Part shown: in pieces, positions 10,196 to 19,131 of the stretch
Numbering within the stretch: the first letter of the stretch is position 1
Layout: each line of letters begins with the position of its first letter
Assembly (NCBI GenBank): GCA_018266915.1
Contig: JAFDZM010000022.1
Coordinates: 16,348-80,347, forward strand
From: Bacteroidota bacterium
Lineage (GTDB): Bacteria > Bacteroidota > Bacteroidia > Sphingobacteriales > Sphingobacteriaceae
Length of the DNA: 64,000 nt
Reading direction: 5' to 3'
Made by a program: the position numbers and the translations under genes
Notes under the pieces: model-generated
Database searches by the model: none
Seen by the model: only the letters and a program-made list of their open reading frames with translations
Told to the model about the DNA's origin: nothing

Positions 10196-10762
10196 ATGCT
10201 GAAGGAAGAAGTTGCCAAAGCTTTAAAAGTTATGCAGGATGGTGGTATTATCCTCTATCCTACCGATACCATTTGGGGGATAGGTTGCGATGCTACCAAC
10301 ACCGAAGCTATCAAAAAGATATACGCCCTCAAACAGCGCAATGAAGCTAAAAGCATGATCATTTTGCTGGATACTGAAAATAAGCTGGAAAGCTATATAC
10401 AGGAAGTACCTTCTATTGCTTATGACCTGATTGAGTATGCTGAAAATCCGCTTACACTGGTTATGCCTGGTGCAAAGAACGTTTCTCCGGCACTTATAAA
10501 TGCAGATGGTAGCGTAGGTATTAGAGTAGCAAAACATGATTTTTGCCAACATCTGATACAACGGCTACGCAAGCCGTTGGTGTCTACTTCAGCGAATATC
10601 AGCGGCAGACCATCCCCTCAAACTTTTGATGAAATTGACCAGGAAATTATTGATGGCGTGGACTATGTGGTAAATCTCGAACAGCATAATACCGAGAAGA
10701 AAAAGCCATCCACCATTATGCGCCTTAAGCCCGACGGGCAGTTTGAATTCATCCGCCGTTAA
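10196..10762 (+). CDS. L-threonylcarbamoyladenylate synthase (TsaC/Sua5/YciO family)
   Basis: A 188-residue YrdC-domain protein. The substrate-binding motifs are visible: YPTDTIWGIGCDATN (residues 21-35), the ALKQRNEAKSMIILL lysine/arginine segment, and STSANISGRPSP near 136. The family makes threonylcarbamoyl-AMP from Thr, bicarbonate and ATP for the t6A37 modification of ANN-decoding tRNAs. YciO paralogues share the fold, so TsaC identity is probable but not certain. No Sua5 C-terminal domain is present. It sits next to cca and close to miaA, so three tRNA-maturation genes are clustered here. Confidence 0.85.
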   Translation: MLKEEVAKALKVMQDGGIILYPTDTIWGIGCDATNTEAIKKIYALKQRNEAKSMIILLDTENKLESYIQEVPSIAYDLIEYAENPLTLVMPGAKNVSPALINADGSVGIRVAKHDFCQHLIQRLRKPLVSTSANISGRPSPQTFDEIDQEIIDGVDYVVNLEQHNTEKKKPSTIMRLKPDGQFEFIRR

Positions 10763-10813
10763 TTTTATTATGGTTTAGGCTTTCTAATTACGATTTTTGT
10801 ACCTGACTAAATT

Positions 10814-10835
10814 ATGCTTTGAACCAACAAAGCAT
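10814..10835 (+). promoter_or_regulatory. Hairpin directly upstream of cca
   Basis: Perfect 8-bp stem ATGCTTTG/CAAAGCAT with loop AACCAA, ending eight bases before the cca start codon. No T-run follows, so it is a leader structure rather than a terminator. Confidence 0.5.
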
Positions 10836-10843
10836 ACCATCGC

Positions 10844-12256
10844 ATGAAACAACACCTTAAACATCCTTTATTTTCTATAGTAAGCGGCATTGCAGCAGAG
10901 CAAAATGTGCAAGCTTATGTGATAGGTGGTTTTGTGCGTGATCTGTTGCTAAATCGACCATCAAAAGATATTGATATTGTCATCATTGGTAACGGTATTG
11001 AGTTCGCTGAAAAGGTAGCTCAAAAGCTGAAAGTAAAATTATCGGTTTTCAAAAATTTCGGCACGGCTATGCTGAAATATAAAGATATTGAGGTAGAATT
11101 CGTGGGTGCACGTAAAGAATCATACCGTGCTCATTCACGCAAGCCCATTGTAGAGAATGGCACACTCGATGACGACCAGAAACGCCGCGATTTTACCATT
11201 AATGCACTTGCTATTGCCCTACACCCTGACCAGTTTGGTGAACTACTTGATCCATTTGGCGGCGTAAAAGACATGAAGCAAAAGCTCATCAAAACGCCGC
11301 TTGATCCGGTGGAAACATTTTCGGATGATCCTTTGCGTATGTTGCGTGCTATCCGTTTTGCCTCGCAATTGAACTTTACGATTGATCCGATTGCGATAGA
11401 AGCGATCAAGCAAAATGCAGAGCGTATATCCATCATATCGCAGGAGCGTATTACCGAGGAGTTGAATAAGATCATTCTTTCAGTAAAACCATCTGTCGGT
11501 TTTATTTACCTGTTTGATACCGGCTTGTTGCATAAAATATTCCCTTTGATGGCTAACCTGTACGGGGTAGATTACATTGATGGGAAAGGGCATAAGGACA
11601 ATTTTTACCATACGCTTCAGGTGCTGGATAATATTTCCACCACTACCGATGATCTTTGGCTGAGATGGGCAGCTATATTGCACGATATTGCTAAACCCGC
11701 AACCAAACGCTTTGAACCGGGGCATGGGTGGACTTTTCATGGTCACGAGGATAAAGGCGCCCGGATGGTGCCTAAAATATTTGCTACAATGAAACTGCCG
11801 CTGAATGAAAAGATGAAATTCGTTCAGAAAATGGTGCAATTACATTTACGGCCTATTGTTCTGGCTCAGGATGTGGTGACCGACTCGGCAGTCCGCAGGT
11901 TATTATTTGACGCTGGGGATGACATCGAGTCGCTGATGTTGTTGTGTAAAGCAGACATAACGACAAAAAATGAGTACAAAATAAAGAGGTACCGAAATAA
12001 CTTTGAACTGGTTCAGCAAAAATTAAAAGATGTTGAAGAGCGCGATAAAATACGCAACTGGCAGCCGCCTGTTACCGGCACAGATATTATGCATATGTTC
12101 GGTATTAAAGAGGGGCGCGAAGTAGGAATTATCAAAAATCAGATACGTGAAGCAATACTGGAAGGCGAGATTCCGAACTCCCGCGAGGCCGCTCTTGACT
12201 TTACAATTAAAAAAGGCGCAGAAATTGGCTTAAAAGTTGTGGCGGACACATATTAA
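10844..12256 (+). CDS. cca: CCA tRNA nucleotidyltransferase with HD domain
   Basis: A 470-residue class II nucleotidyltransferase that adds or repairs the 3' CCA of tRNA. The head domain carries GGFVRDLLLNRPSKDIDIVI (residues 27-46) with the catalytic DxD. The conserved KRRDFTINALAI motif follows near residue 113, and an arginine-rich DPLRMLRAIRFASQL lies near 164. A C-terminal HD domain (WAAILHDIAKPATKR, near 277) suggests additional phosphohydrolase activity, as in several bacterial CCA enzymes. Some bacteria split the work between A-adding and CC-adding enzymes. Sequence alone does not rule that out. Confidence 0.92.
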   Translation: MKQHLKHPLFSIVSGIAAEQNVQAYVIGGFVRDLLLNRPSKDIDIVIIGNGIEFAEKVAQKLKVKLSVFKNFGTAMLKYKDIEVEFVGARKESYRAHSRKPIVENGTLDDDQKRRDFTINALAIALHPDQFGELLDPFGGVKDMKQKLIKTPLDPVETFSDDPLRMLRAIRFASQLNFTIDPIAIEAIKQNAERISIISQERITEELNKIILSVKPSVGFIYLFDTGLLHKIFPLMANLYGVDYIDGKGHKDNFYHTLQVLDNISTTTDDLWLRWAAILHDIAKPATKRFEPGHGWTFHGHEDKGARMVPKIFATMKLPLNEKMKFVQKMVQLHLRPIVLAQDVVTDSAVRRLLFDAGDDIESLMLLCKADITTKNEYKIKRYRNNFELVQQKLKDVEERDKIRNWQPPVTGTDIMHMFGIKEGREVGIIKNQIREAILEGEIPNSREAALDFTIKKGAEIGLKVVADTY

Positions 12257-12267
12257 TTTAAAACACT

Positions 12268-12275
12268 TAACTTTG
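12268..12275 (+). promoter_or_regulatory. -7 element (TAACTTTG) for the pRiA4b-like gene
   Basis: Exact TAnnTTTG match 19 bp before the start codon. No TTTG box at the expected distance upstream, so confidence is limited. Confidence 0.45.
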
Positions 12276-12294
12276 TAAAATTCTACAAGCAAAA

Positions 12295-12957
12295 ATGGCA
12301 GTATACAGATTCCGGGTTTCTTTTGAAGACTACGATGATGTGGTTAGAGAGATAGACATCAAATCAAACCAAACTTTCGAAGACTTTCATCGTGGTATTC
12401 ACCAGGCTATTGGCTACAAATGCGAATATCCGTCTTCATTTTATGTGAGCAACGACCAATGGATAAAGGGTGAAGAAATTACATTTATGCCTAATCAACG
12501 CAGAATTGACCGTGGCATAGTTCAAATGGATAAAGTAAAGCTGAGCAGCAGAATTGACGACCCGCATCAAAAATTCTATTACACTTTTAATTTCGACCGC
12601 CCGTTCGATTTTCATATCGAACTGCTTAAGATATTACTGGACGAAACGCCCGGCACTAACTATCCCGCTGTGGTGAGATCCAACGGCGAAGCGCCAAAGC
12701 AATTTGGCAACGTATTCAACCCGACTACGTTACCTCCTGCTAACGAAGATTTCGACTTCCTGAACGAAATGGAATTCAATGCTGAGGATGCCGAAGAAGG
12801 TTTCACCGAAGTTCTTGATACCGAGGATGACCTGGAGGTTGAAGAACACAACGAAAGTGGTGAGGAGAGTGAGGAGGAAGATGAATTCGGCAGCGAGTTT
12901 TCTGACAATGAGGGTTTTGAAGACGAAGGCCATCACCAGCACAACGATGATTATTAA
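12295..12957 (+). CDS. pRiA4b ORF-3-like domain protein with very acidic C-terminal tail
   Basis: A 220-residue protein. The first 110 residues (VYRFRVSFEDYDDVVREIDIKSNQTFEDFHRGIHQAIGYK, then SFYVSNDQW) match the plasmid pRiA4b ORF-3 fold, found in plasmid and transposon passenger genes but also as a chromosomal gene in Bacteroidota. From residue 150 on the chain is dominated by Glu, Asp, Ser and Gly, and it ends in a His-rich stretch. The function is unknown. The acidic tail could bind a basic protein or nucleic-acid-associated partner. It lies between cca and miaA, but there is no direct evidence of a tRNA role. Confidence 0.7.
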   Translation: MAVYRFRVSFEDYDDVVREIDIKSNQTFEDFHRGIHQAIGYKCEYPSSFYVSNDQWIKGEEITFMPNQRRIDRGIVQMDKVKLSSRIDDPHQKFYYTFNFDRPFDFHIELLKILLDETPGTNYPAVVRSNGEAPKQFGNVFNPTTLPPANEDFDFLNEMEFNAEDAEEGFTEVLDTEDDLEVEEHNESGEESEEEDEFGSEFSDNEGFEDEGHHQHNDDY

Positions 12958-12970
12958 TCTTTATTTATAG

Positions 12971-13015
12971 CTCATGGTTCATAGTTAAGCACTTGTTTAT
13001 TGTATGAACCATGAG
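12971..13015 (+). repeat. Inverted repeat overlapping the miaA start codon
   Basis: Arms ctcatggttcat (12971-12982) and atgaaccatgag (13004-13015) are perfect 12-bp complements with a 21-bp loop. The right arm contains the miaA ATG at 13011-13013, so the folded RNA would bury the start codon. Confidence 0.7.
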
Positions 13016-13925
13016 TCAATCATCTCCCAAAAAACTTATTGTTATTGCAGGGCCTACAGCTGTAGGTAAAACTGCTGCTGCAATAAAACTGGCACAGCAA
13101 TTAAACACGGAGATCATCTCTGCAGACTCACGCCAATTTTACCGGGAAATGTCTATCGGCACTGCCAAGCCTGATGCTGAGGAATTAGCACAAGCCAAGC
13201 ATCACTTTATCGATTCCCATTCCATAACGGAGAATTTTACTGTAGGAAACTTTGAGAAAGAAGCATTATTGCTGTTAGCTGAGCTTTTTAAAACGCACAA
13301 TCAGGTAATTATGGTGGGCGGATCGGGTTTGTTTATACAGGCAGTAACACAAGGTTTTGATAACCTGCCAACGGCCGATCCTGAGATTAGGGAAAAACTT
13401 AACCAGGAACTATCTGAAAAAGGCATCGAATTACTTCAACAAAAGCTTAAAGAAGCTGATCCGGATTATTATAATCAGGTCGATCTAAATAATCCTCAAA
13501 GATTGATCAGGGCATTGGAAGTATTCGAAACCACTGGCAAGCCCTTTTCATCCTATCGGAAGGCCAACATCAATAGCCGCCCTTTTGAAAGTATCAAAAT
13601 TGTGCTGGATTTACCCAGAGAAGTATTGTATGACCGAATTAACAAGCGTGTAGATATAATGGTCGAACACGGCCTGGTAGAAGAAGTACGTTCTCTTTTA
13701 CCATACCGTCACCTGAATGCACTTAATACTGTTGGCTATAGTGAGTTATTTGACTACTTCGAAAATAAAACCGACCTGGATACTGCTATCAGCCTGATCA
13801 AACAAAATACCCGCCGCTTTGCCAAACGCCAGCTCACCTGGTTTAGGAAAGATAAGGATGTGAAGTGGCTGATGGCCGATGATGTGAATCTTATTGACGA
13901 AGTTATTAAACAAGCTTCTTATTGA
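13011..13925 (+). CDS. miaA: tRNA dimethylallyltransferase
   Basis: MiaA adds a dimethylallyl group to N6 of A37 in tRNAs that read codons starting with U. The 304-residue product has the P-loop GPTAVGKT near residue 14, then [17 protein letters not shown] (substrate-binding Asp/Ser/Arg), the GGSGLFIQA segment near 103, and the [17 protein letters not shown] tRNA-binding motif near the C-terminus. All are characteristic. The last seven bases overlap the end of the convergent rfbA gene. The start codon sits in a 12-bp hairpin arm. Confidence 0.95.
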   Translation: MSQSSPKKLIVIAGPTAVGKTAAAIKLAQQLNTEIISADSRQFYREMSIGTAKPDAEELAQAKHHFIDSHSITENFTVGNFEKEALLLLAELFKTHNQVIMVGGSGLFIQAVTQGFDNLPTADPEIREKLNQELSEKGIELLQQKLKEADPDYYNQVDLNNPQRLIRALEVFETTGKPFSSYRKANINSRPFESIKIVLDLPREVLYDRINKRVDIMVEHGLVEEVRSLLPYRHLNALNTVGYSELFDYFENKTDLDTAISLIKQNTRRFAKRQLTWFRKDKDVKWLMADDVNLIDEVIKQASY

Positions 13926-14779
13926 AGCAGGTTTTGCAGATACATCCCATATCCGCTTTTGATATATTTTTCAGCCAAAACTTTTAGCTGTTCCTTGCCG
14001 ATAAAACCATGACGATAGGCTACCTCTTCAATACAGCCGATCTTGGTATCCTGGCGTTTCTCTATTACACGAACGAATTCAGTAGCATCGCTTAGTGAAT
14101 CAAAAGTACCCGTATCCAACCAGGCGGTACCGCGATCCATTACACCTACGTGCAGCCTTTTTTTCTCCAGGTAGGCACGATTTACATCGGTGATCTCATA
14201 TTCGCCACGTGGAGATGGTTTTATATTTTTGGCAATTTCAACTACCTCATTATCATAAAAGTAAAGCCCGGGAACAGCATAGGAGGATTTCGGCTTTAAT
14301 GGTTTTTCTTCGATAGATAATGCTGTAAAATACTCATCAAACTCCACTACACCATATCTTTCCGGGTCGGATACTTTATAGGCAAATATGGCAGCGCCAT
14401 CTACATCGTTAAAGCTCTGGATCAATTTATCGAAACCTGTACCATAGAAGATGTTATCACCCAATATCAATGCTACTTTATCATCGCCGACAAACTCCTC
14501 ACCTATTACAAATGCCTGCGCCAGTCCATTTGGAACAGCCTGAACAGCATATTCAAAACGGCAGCCTAACTCATGGCCATCGCCTAATAATCTTTTAAAG
14601 CTTTCGCTATCTTCAGGTGTGGTAATGATCAGTATCTCGCGGATATCAGCCATCATTAATACAGACAGCGGATAATAAATCATCGGCTTATCGTATATCG
14701 GCATTAACTGCTTGCTGATAGCTTTTGTTATTGGAAAAAGCCTGGTGCCTGAGCCGCCGGCCAATATGATACCTTTCAT
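13919..14779 (-). CDS. rfbA: Glucose-1-phosphate thymidylyltransferase
   Basis: RfbA/RmlA couples dTTP and glucose-1-phosphate to dTDP-glucose, the first step towards dTDP-rhamnose and other dTDP-6-deoxysugars. The 286-residue length is typical. Signature motifs are [11 protein letters not shown] (residues 8-18), [20 protein letters not shown], and LGDNIFYG near 109. It is the last gene of the fcl-rfbC-rfbD-rfbA operon (spacers of 7-12 bp). dTDP-glucose is also the precursor for the 3-amino-sugar genes at 34-40 kb, so this operon probably serves the large glycan locus too. Confidence 0.94.
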   Translation of the reverse strand: MKGIILAGGSGTRLFPITKAISKQLMPIYDKPMIYYPLSVLMMADIREILIITTPEDSESFKRLLGDGHELGCRFEYAVQAVPNGLAQAFVIGEEFVGDDKVALILGDNIFYGTGFDKLIQSFNDVDGAAIFAYKVSDPERYGVVEFDEYFTALSIEEKPLKPKSSYAVPGLYFYDNEVVEIAKNIKPSPRGEYEITDVNRAYLEKKRLHVGVMDRGTAWLDTGTFDSLSDATEFVRVIEKRQDTKIGCIEEVAYRHGFIGKEQLKVLAEKYIKSGYGMYLQNLLQ

Positions 14780-14786
14780 AAGTAGA

Positions 14787-15638
14787 TTAAAGTTTACTGA
14801 TACAAGTTATTAAACTATCGCGCCAATATGGAATTTCGATATTAAAAGTTTGTTTGATTTTGGCCTTGCTCATCACCGAATAGGCAGGGCGCACAGCACG
14901 TGTGGGGTATTCTGATGTTTTTATCGGAAGCGTTTTTACTTTCTTTCCCGATATATCAAATATGGCCTTGGCAAAATCATACCATGAGGCAACCCCTTCG
15001 TTACTGTAATGATATAGGCCGTATTCTGTACTATTTTTTGAGATAATATGCAGAATAATTTCAGCCAGGTCCATGGCATAGGTTGGTGTTCCTACCTGGT
15101 CGGCAATTACTTTCAATTCATCCCTTTCACTACCTAAACGCAACATGGTTTTAACAAAGTTGTTGCCGTATTCAGAGTAAAGCCAGCTGGTGCGTAGAAT
15201 AAAATATTTCTCCAGGCTATCAGTTACCGCCTGTTCGCCTTCCAATTTAGTTAAACCATAAATATTGATAGGCTCGGCTTTATCTTCTTCATCCAGAGGT
15301 ATTGCTTTATCACCTTTAAATACAAAATCTGTAGAGGTATGGATAAAAACTGAGTTGTATTCCTTGCACAGATCACTCAGGTTCTCTGCCCCTGTTTTAT
15401 TTATTTTGCGTGCGAGATCGGTCTCATCTTCTGCTTTATCAACCGCAGTATAGGCCGCGCAGTTGATGCTCCAGTCGGGTTTATATGTCTCGAATATTTT
15501 TCTTAACGCATCCTTATCCAGGATATTAGCTTCGCTTTCAGGTGGGAAAAATATGGAGGTAAGTCCCTTTGCGTCGGCGACTGTTTTCAAACATTGCCCT
15601 AACTGGCCGGAGGCACCAAAAACTACAATATTACTCAT
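14787..15638 (-). CDS. rfbD: dTDP-4-dehydrorhamnose reductase
   Basis: RfbD/RmlD performs the final NAD(P)H-dependent reduction to dTDP-L-rhamnose. The 283-residue SDR protein has [12 protein letters not shown] at residues 6-17, the [15 protein letters not shown] motif typical of RmlD near 60, and [12 protein letters not shown] (the catalytic YxxxK) near 128. The gene is inside the nucleotide-sugar operon between rfbC and rfbA. Confidence 0.93.
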   Translation of the reverse strand: MSNIVVFGASGQLGQCLKTVADAKGLTSIFFPPESEANILDKDALRKIFETYKPDWSINCAAYTAVDKAEDETDLARKINKTGAENLSDLCKEYNSVFIHTSTDFVFKGDKAIPLDEEDKAEPINIYGLTKLEGEQAVTDSLEKYFILRTSWLYSEYGNNFVKTMLRLGSERDELKVIADQVGTPTYAMDLAEIILHIISKNSTEYGLYHYSNEGVASWYDFAKAIFDISGKKVKTLPIKTSEYPTRAVRPAYSVMSKAKIKQTFNIEIPYWRDSLITCISKL

Positions 15639-15647
15639 CAGATATAT

Positions 15648-16202
15648 TTAAAAGCCGGTTGTCCCTATTGCCGACAGAGCAGGCAGCTCAAGGTCTTTGG
15701 GTGATACGATCAATTGTTCATACGGCAATATCCAGTCGATAGCCAGATCAGGGTCTGCATAGTATATGCCTCCTTCGGCTGCCTTATCATAATAGTTATC
15801 ACATTTATACTGGAATATGGCTTCATCACTCAACACCACAAAACCATGGGCAAACCCACGTGGAATATATAATTGCAGATTATTGTCGTCCGAAAGCCTG
15901 ATACTAAAGTGTTTGCCGTAAGTTTTGGAGTTTGGGCGCAGGTCAACTGCAACATCCAATACCTCGCCCTTAATTACCCTAACCAGCTTTGATTGTGCAG
16001 ATGCTCCTTTTTGTAAGTGCAAACCTCGTAACACTCCTTTGGTTGAATAGGATTGATTATCCTGCACAAAGTGCGTATCGATCCCAGTTAGTGCCCTGAA
16101 TTTTTCCTGGTTAAAGCTCTCGAAAAAATAACCGCGCTCGTCGCCAAAAATGCTTGGTTTTATGATAAGACAACCCTTAAGGGCTGTGGATTCGATTGTC
16201 AT
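15648..16202 (-). CDS. rfbC: dTDP-4-dehydrorhamnose 3,5-epimerase
   Basis: RfbC/RmlC is a cupin epimerase acting on dTDP-4-keto-6-deoxyglucose. The 184 residues include DERGYFFESFNQEKF, GVLRGLHLQKGASAQSKLVRVIKGEVLDVAVDLR (catalytic His in RGLH) and YIPRGFAHGFVVLSDEAIFQYKC, all family signatures. The 4,6-dehydratase RfbB that supplies its substrate is not in this window. Confidence 0.95.
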   Translation of the reverse strand: MTIESTALKGCLIIKPSIFGDERGYFFESFNQEKFRALTGIDTHFVQDNQSYSTKGVLRGLHLQKGASAQSKLVRVIKGEVLDVAVDLRPNSKTYGKHFSIRLSDDNNLQLYIPRGFAHGFVVLSDEAIFQYKCDNYYDKAAEGGIYYADPDLAIDWILPYEQLIVSPKDLELPALSAIGTTGF

Positions 16203-16214
16203 GATCAGAGTTTA

Positions 16215-17159
16215 TCAGTTAGAAACCAGGTTAGCCTGATGCGCCAAAAAATCTTCATAAGCCAGTTTTATACCATCTCTTAACTCAATTTTATGATGCC
16301 AGCCCTTGCTATGCAATTTAGAAACATCCATCAACTTACGTGGGGTGCCATCTGGTTTTGAAGTATCAAAGTTTATTTCACCTTCATAGCCAATGATATC
16401 CTTGATCAGCAAAGCCAGGTCTTTTATTGAGATATCCTCACCCGTACCGATATTTACTAAGCCCTCTTCGTTATAATTCTGCATCAGGTAATAACATGCT
16501 TCGGCCAGGTCATCTGCAAATAAGAATTCACGCTTAGGTGTTCCTGTTCCCCAAATAGTTACTTCTGGTGTATTATTAATCTTCGCTTCATGGAAACGAC
16601 GTATCAAAGCAGGCAGCACATGCGAGTTTTGCGGGTGATAATTATCATTATATCCATACAAATTAGTCGGCATTACCGATATGTAATTGCAGCCATATTG
16701 TGAGCGATAAGCATCGCACATTTTGATGCCGGCTATTTTTGCAATAGCATAAGGCTCATTGGTTGGCTCCAGTGGACCAGTTAGCAAATAATCTTCTTTT
16801 AATGGTTGTGGCGCCAGCTTAGGGTAGATACAGCTTGAACCCAAAAACATTAACTTTTTTACGCCATTCAGGTATGATGAATGAATAATATTGTTTTGTA
16901 TCTGAAGATTTTCATACAAGAAATCAGCACGATAAGTGTTATTAGCTACGATACCGCCAACTTTCGCTGCAGCCAGAAAAACGTATTCTGGTTTCTCCTG
17001 ATCAAAAAACTCTTCTACGTCGCTTTGTACGCGTAAATCAAGTTCGGATGACGAGCGGGTCATAATATTGTTATATCCTTCTTTTTGAAGCTTGCGGTAT
17101 ATTGCCGAACCAACCATACCACGATGGCCTGCTATATAGATCTTTGAGTTTTTTTCCAC
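16215..17159 (-). CDS. fcl: GDP-L-fucose synthase
   Basis: Fcl/WcaG is the bifunctional epimerase-reductase that turns GDP-4-keto-6-deoxymannose into GDP-L-fucose. Visible motifs are [18 protein letters not shown] (cofactor binding), [14 protein letters not shown], and [22 protein letters not shown] (YxxxK). I chose the GTG at 17159, which places the conserved [12 protein letters not shown] near the N-terminus. An ATG at 17195 would add twelve residues unlike the family. First gene of the operon. The partner gmd (GDP-mannose 4,6-dehydratase) is not present here. Confidence 0.92.
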   Translation of the reverse strand: MEKNSKIYIAGHRGMVGSAIYRKLQKEGYNNIMTRSSSELDLRVQSDVEEFFDQEKPEYVFLAAAKVGGIVANNTYRADFLYENLQIQNNIIHSSYLNGVKKLMFLGSSCIYPKLAPQPLKEDYLLTGPLEPTNEPYAIAKIAGIKMCDAYRSQYGCNYISVMPTNLYGYNDNYHPQNSHVLPALIRRFHEAKINNTPEVTIWGTGTPKREFLFADDLAEACYYLMQNYNEEGLVNIGTGEDISIKDLALLIKDIIGYEGEINFDTSKPDGTPRKLMDVSKLHSKGWHHKIELRDGIKLAYEDFLAHQANLVSN

Positions 17160-17201
17160 AACTGATAGATAATTTTGCGACGTAAAAATAATCAAAAATT
17201 T

Positions 17202-17252
17202 AGACTAATCAGGATTTCAGCTATAGCGTAAAATACACTGTGAGATTAGTCT
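17202..17252. promoter_or_regulatory. Inverted repeat in the leader region of the fcl operon
   Basis: AGACTAATC (17202-17210) pairs with GATTAGTCT (17244-17252) across 33 bp. It lies just upstream of the fcl operon on the minus strand and could be an operator or a leader hairpin. On the plus strand it is followed by TTT. Confidence 0.35.
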
Positions 17253-17297
17253 TTTAACTTAAGCAAAAATTTGATTTGATAATGCAAATAAGAGCTA

Positions 17298-18551
17298 TTA
17301 ATTAAGACTCCTGTAAACGTCAGTAATCTGCTCTGCCCATGTATCCAGATCAAAATTCTTAATTACATATTCTTTTTGTTCGGACACAATCCAGTCTTTT
17401 TGTTCGTCGGTTAGCGACATGAGCGCAATCATTGCATCTTTCAGTTCGGCAATGTTTTCGGAAGTAAATTTATAAGTATGGGGAATATTCAATGAGCCTT
17501 GTCCGGGAATATCACTGCTAATAATAGGTCTTTCGCAATAGGCTGCTTCTACAAGGGAATTGCAAAACCCCTCTTCGCGGGAGGCTGATATAAAATAATT
17601 ACTTAAAAGATAATAGGAAGCAATATCCTCGCGCGGGCTAAGTATCCTTAACCAATCGGGGATTTTAGAAAAACGATTGATGATTTTTGATTCTATTACC
17701 TCTTTGTTTGTAGATAAACTCAGCAATAAACAAACATAGTGACCTTCTTGTACTAATCTGTCCATCGCTTCAAGAACTACATCAACACCTTTGCGATAAT
17801 AATCAAAGCCAAATAACAAAAACACTTTTGTATCGGCACCTATCTTATAATCAGCCCGTTTAAGATTATCAAATTTATTTAACCTGTTGAAGTTGATCGC
17901 ATTGGTAACATGGGTGATCTTTTTGTCTTCAATCTTAAAGTTCCTTTTATATTCAATAGCTACCGACTCGCTGCACCCAATATACAAATCGACCTTATTT
18001 AACAGTTTTCTAAGGCTTTCACCCAAAAAGCCCCTTGGCTTGTCATGGTTCCGGAGATGCCTTACAATAAACGTTTGTTTACTATATAATTTGCCGGCAA
18101 CATTTAGTAAAAACAAGTATTTAAGGCCAGCGAAGTGGGCATGTATATATCTGATATTATGTTTTACGAGTAGATCCCTTATGTAAAAGGTATCTTTTGA
18201 AAAATTACCGCTTAAAAAATATATTTTCTTTCCTTGTTTAATAAGCTCCTGAATCCAGTCGTAATGTGAAGTATCCATATGAAACAGGTAAACCATATCA
18301 ATATCATCCTGGTTTAACTTCTGCTCAAGCATTAATAAAGACTGAAAGAAACTGCCACCATACGGTGAATTAAAGCATAAAAATTGGAGGACGTTTTTTG
18401 AAGCGTCTGTAACTTTATTCATTTCACCAACGGTATTCTTAGATGATAATGCTGCATCCAATACGGCATCATTTGGGGTAACAGGATTAATTATTTGAAT
18501 ATTTTTTTCTGATATATAACTGTATATGGGTTCAAAACTCATAGTAAACAA
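17298..18551 (-). CDS. Family 4-type glycosyltransferase
   Basis: A 417-residue GT-B enzyme. The N-terminal half contains the HAHFAGLKYLFL segment (acceptor side). The C-terminal half carries the GT4 nucleotide-sugar motifs: LLFGFDYYRKGVDVVLEAM near 230 and SREEGFCNSLVEAAYCERPIISSDIPGQG, the E-x7-E motif, near 328. No membrane anchor is visible, so it probably acts on lipid-linked glycan at the inner face of the membrane. Donor and acceptor are unknown. It lies between the rfb/fcl operon and the DUF3467 gene and is separated from both by longer spacers, so it may be its own unit. Confidence 0.8.
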   Translation of the reverse strand: MFTMSFEPIYSYISEKNIQIINPVTPNDAVLDAALSSKNTVGEMNKVTDASKNVLQFLCFNSPYGGSFFQSLLMLEQKLNQDDIDMVYLFHMDTSHYDWIQELIKQGKKIYFLSGNFSKDTFYIRDLLVKHNIRYIHAHFAGLKYLFLLNVAGKLYSKQTFIVRHLRNHDKPRGFLGESLRKLLNKVDLYIGCSESVAIEYKRNFKIEDKKITHVTNAINFNRLNKFDNLKRADYKIGADTKVFLLFGFDYYRKGVDVVLEAMDRLVQEGHYVCLLLSLSTNKEVIESKIINRFSKIPDWLRILSPREDIASYYLLSNYFISASREEGFCNSLVEAAYCERPIISSDIPGQGSLNIPHTYKFTSENIAELKDAMIALMSLTDEQKDWIVSEQKEYVIKNFDLDTWAEQITDVYRSLN

Positions 18552-18740
18552 TATTTCGTATTAAATTAGTGAATGAACGGTTATGTTATATATCACTACA
18601 TCTAACAGCGAAAATTGTTTTATATTATCTTAAAAAATTAAATATTATATTAAATCTAAGCGGAAATTCTGAAGTAAATTTGTTTTTTATCTTTGAACCA
18701 ATCGTTAGGGTCAATTTTCCCGGCAAATTGCACAATATAT

Positions 18741-18772
18741 ATTATTATTAATAAAATATTATTAATAATAAT
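18741..18772. terminator. All-A/T 13-bp inverted repeat next to the DUF3467 stop codon
   Basis: Left arm 18741-18753, loop 18754-18759, right arm 18760-18772, touching the stop of the minus-strand DUF3467 gene. The stem is only A and T, so a termination role is weakly supported. The surrounding 220-bp spacer is AT-rich, with one single copy of the attagtgaatga word near 18565 and no other feature. Confidence 0.35.
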
Positions 18773-19083
18773 TAAGCCTGCCCCATTGTACCCCCAAAAT
18801 TCATCGGAAACCCTGTTGGCTCGGATTGAATTTTGATACGCCCGTTTGCGTTTTCAAATTTTTCGATGTTATCCTGCAATGCCGATGCAAGACGTTTAGC
18901 ATGCTCAGGGGTCAGAATAATACGCGATTTAACTTTTGCCTTGGGCACGCCCGGCATAACACGTATAAAATCTATTACAAACTCTGAGTTGGAGTGGGTT
19001 ATAATTGCCAGATTTGAATAAACCCCTTCTGCTATCTCTTCAGAAAGTTCAATATTCAGCTGATTCTCATTTTGTTCTTCCAT
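18772..19083 (-). CDS. DUF3467 domain protein
   Basis: A 103-residue protein of the DUF3467 family: an acidic N-terminus (MEEQNENQLNIELSEEIAEGVYSNLAIITHS), a central FVIDFIRVMPGVPKAKVKSRIILTPEHAKRL, and a short tail FPMNFGG. No transmembrane segment. The function is unknown. From general knowledge of Bacteroidota genomes, this gene commonly follows rpoC directly. Here it stands 26.8 kb downstream of rpoC on the same strand with the whole glycan locus between, which suggests an insertion. Confidence 0.85.
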   Translation of the reverse strand: MEEQNENQLNIELSEEIAEGVYSNLAIITHSNSEFVIDFIRVMPGVPKAKVKSRIILTPEHAKRLASALQDNIEKFENANGRIKIQSEPTGFPMNFGGTMGQA

Positions 19084-19131
19084 AGTATAAAAATAGTAAA
19101 GCCTTTTGAAATTCGTAATTATATATTGGCA

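Noticed and set aside
18660..18705. Plus-strand promoter (TATCTTTG near 18687)
   Set aside because: No -33 box at the right distance and no plus-strand gene downstream.
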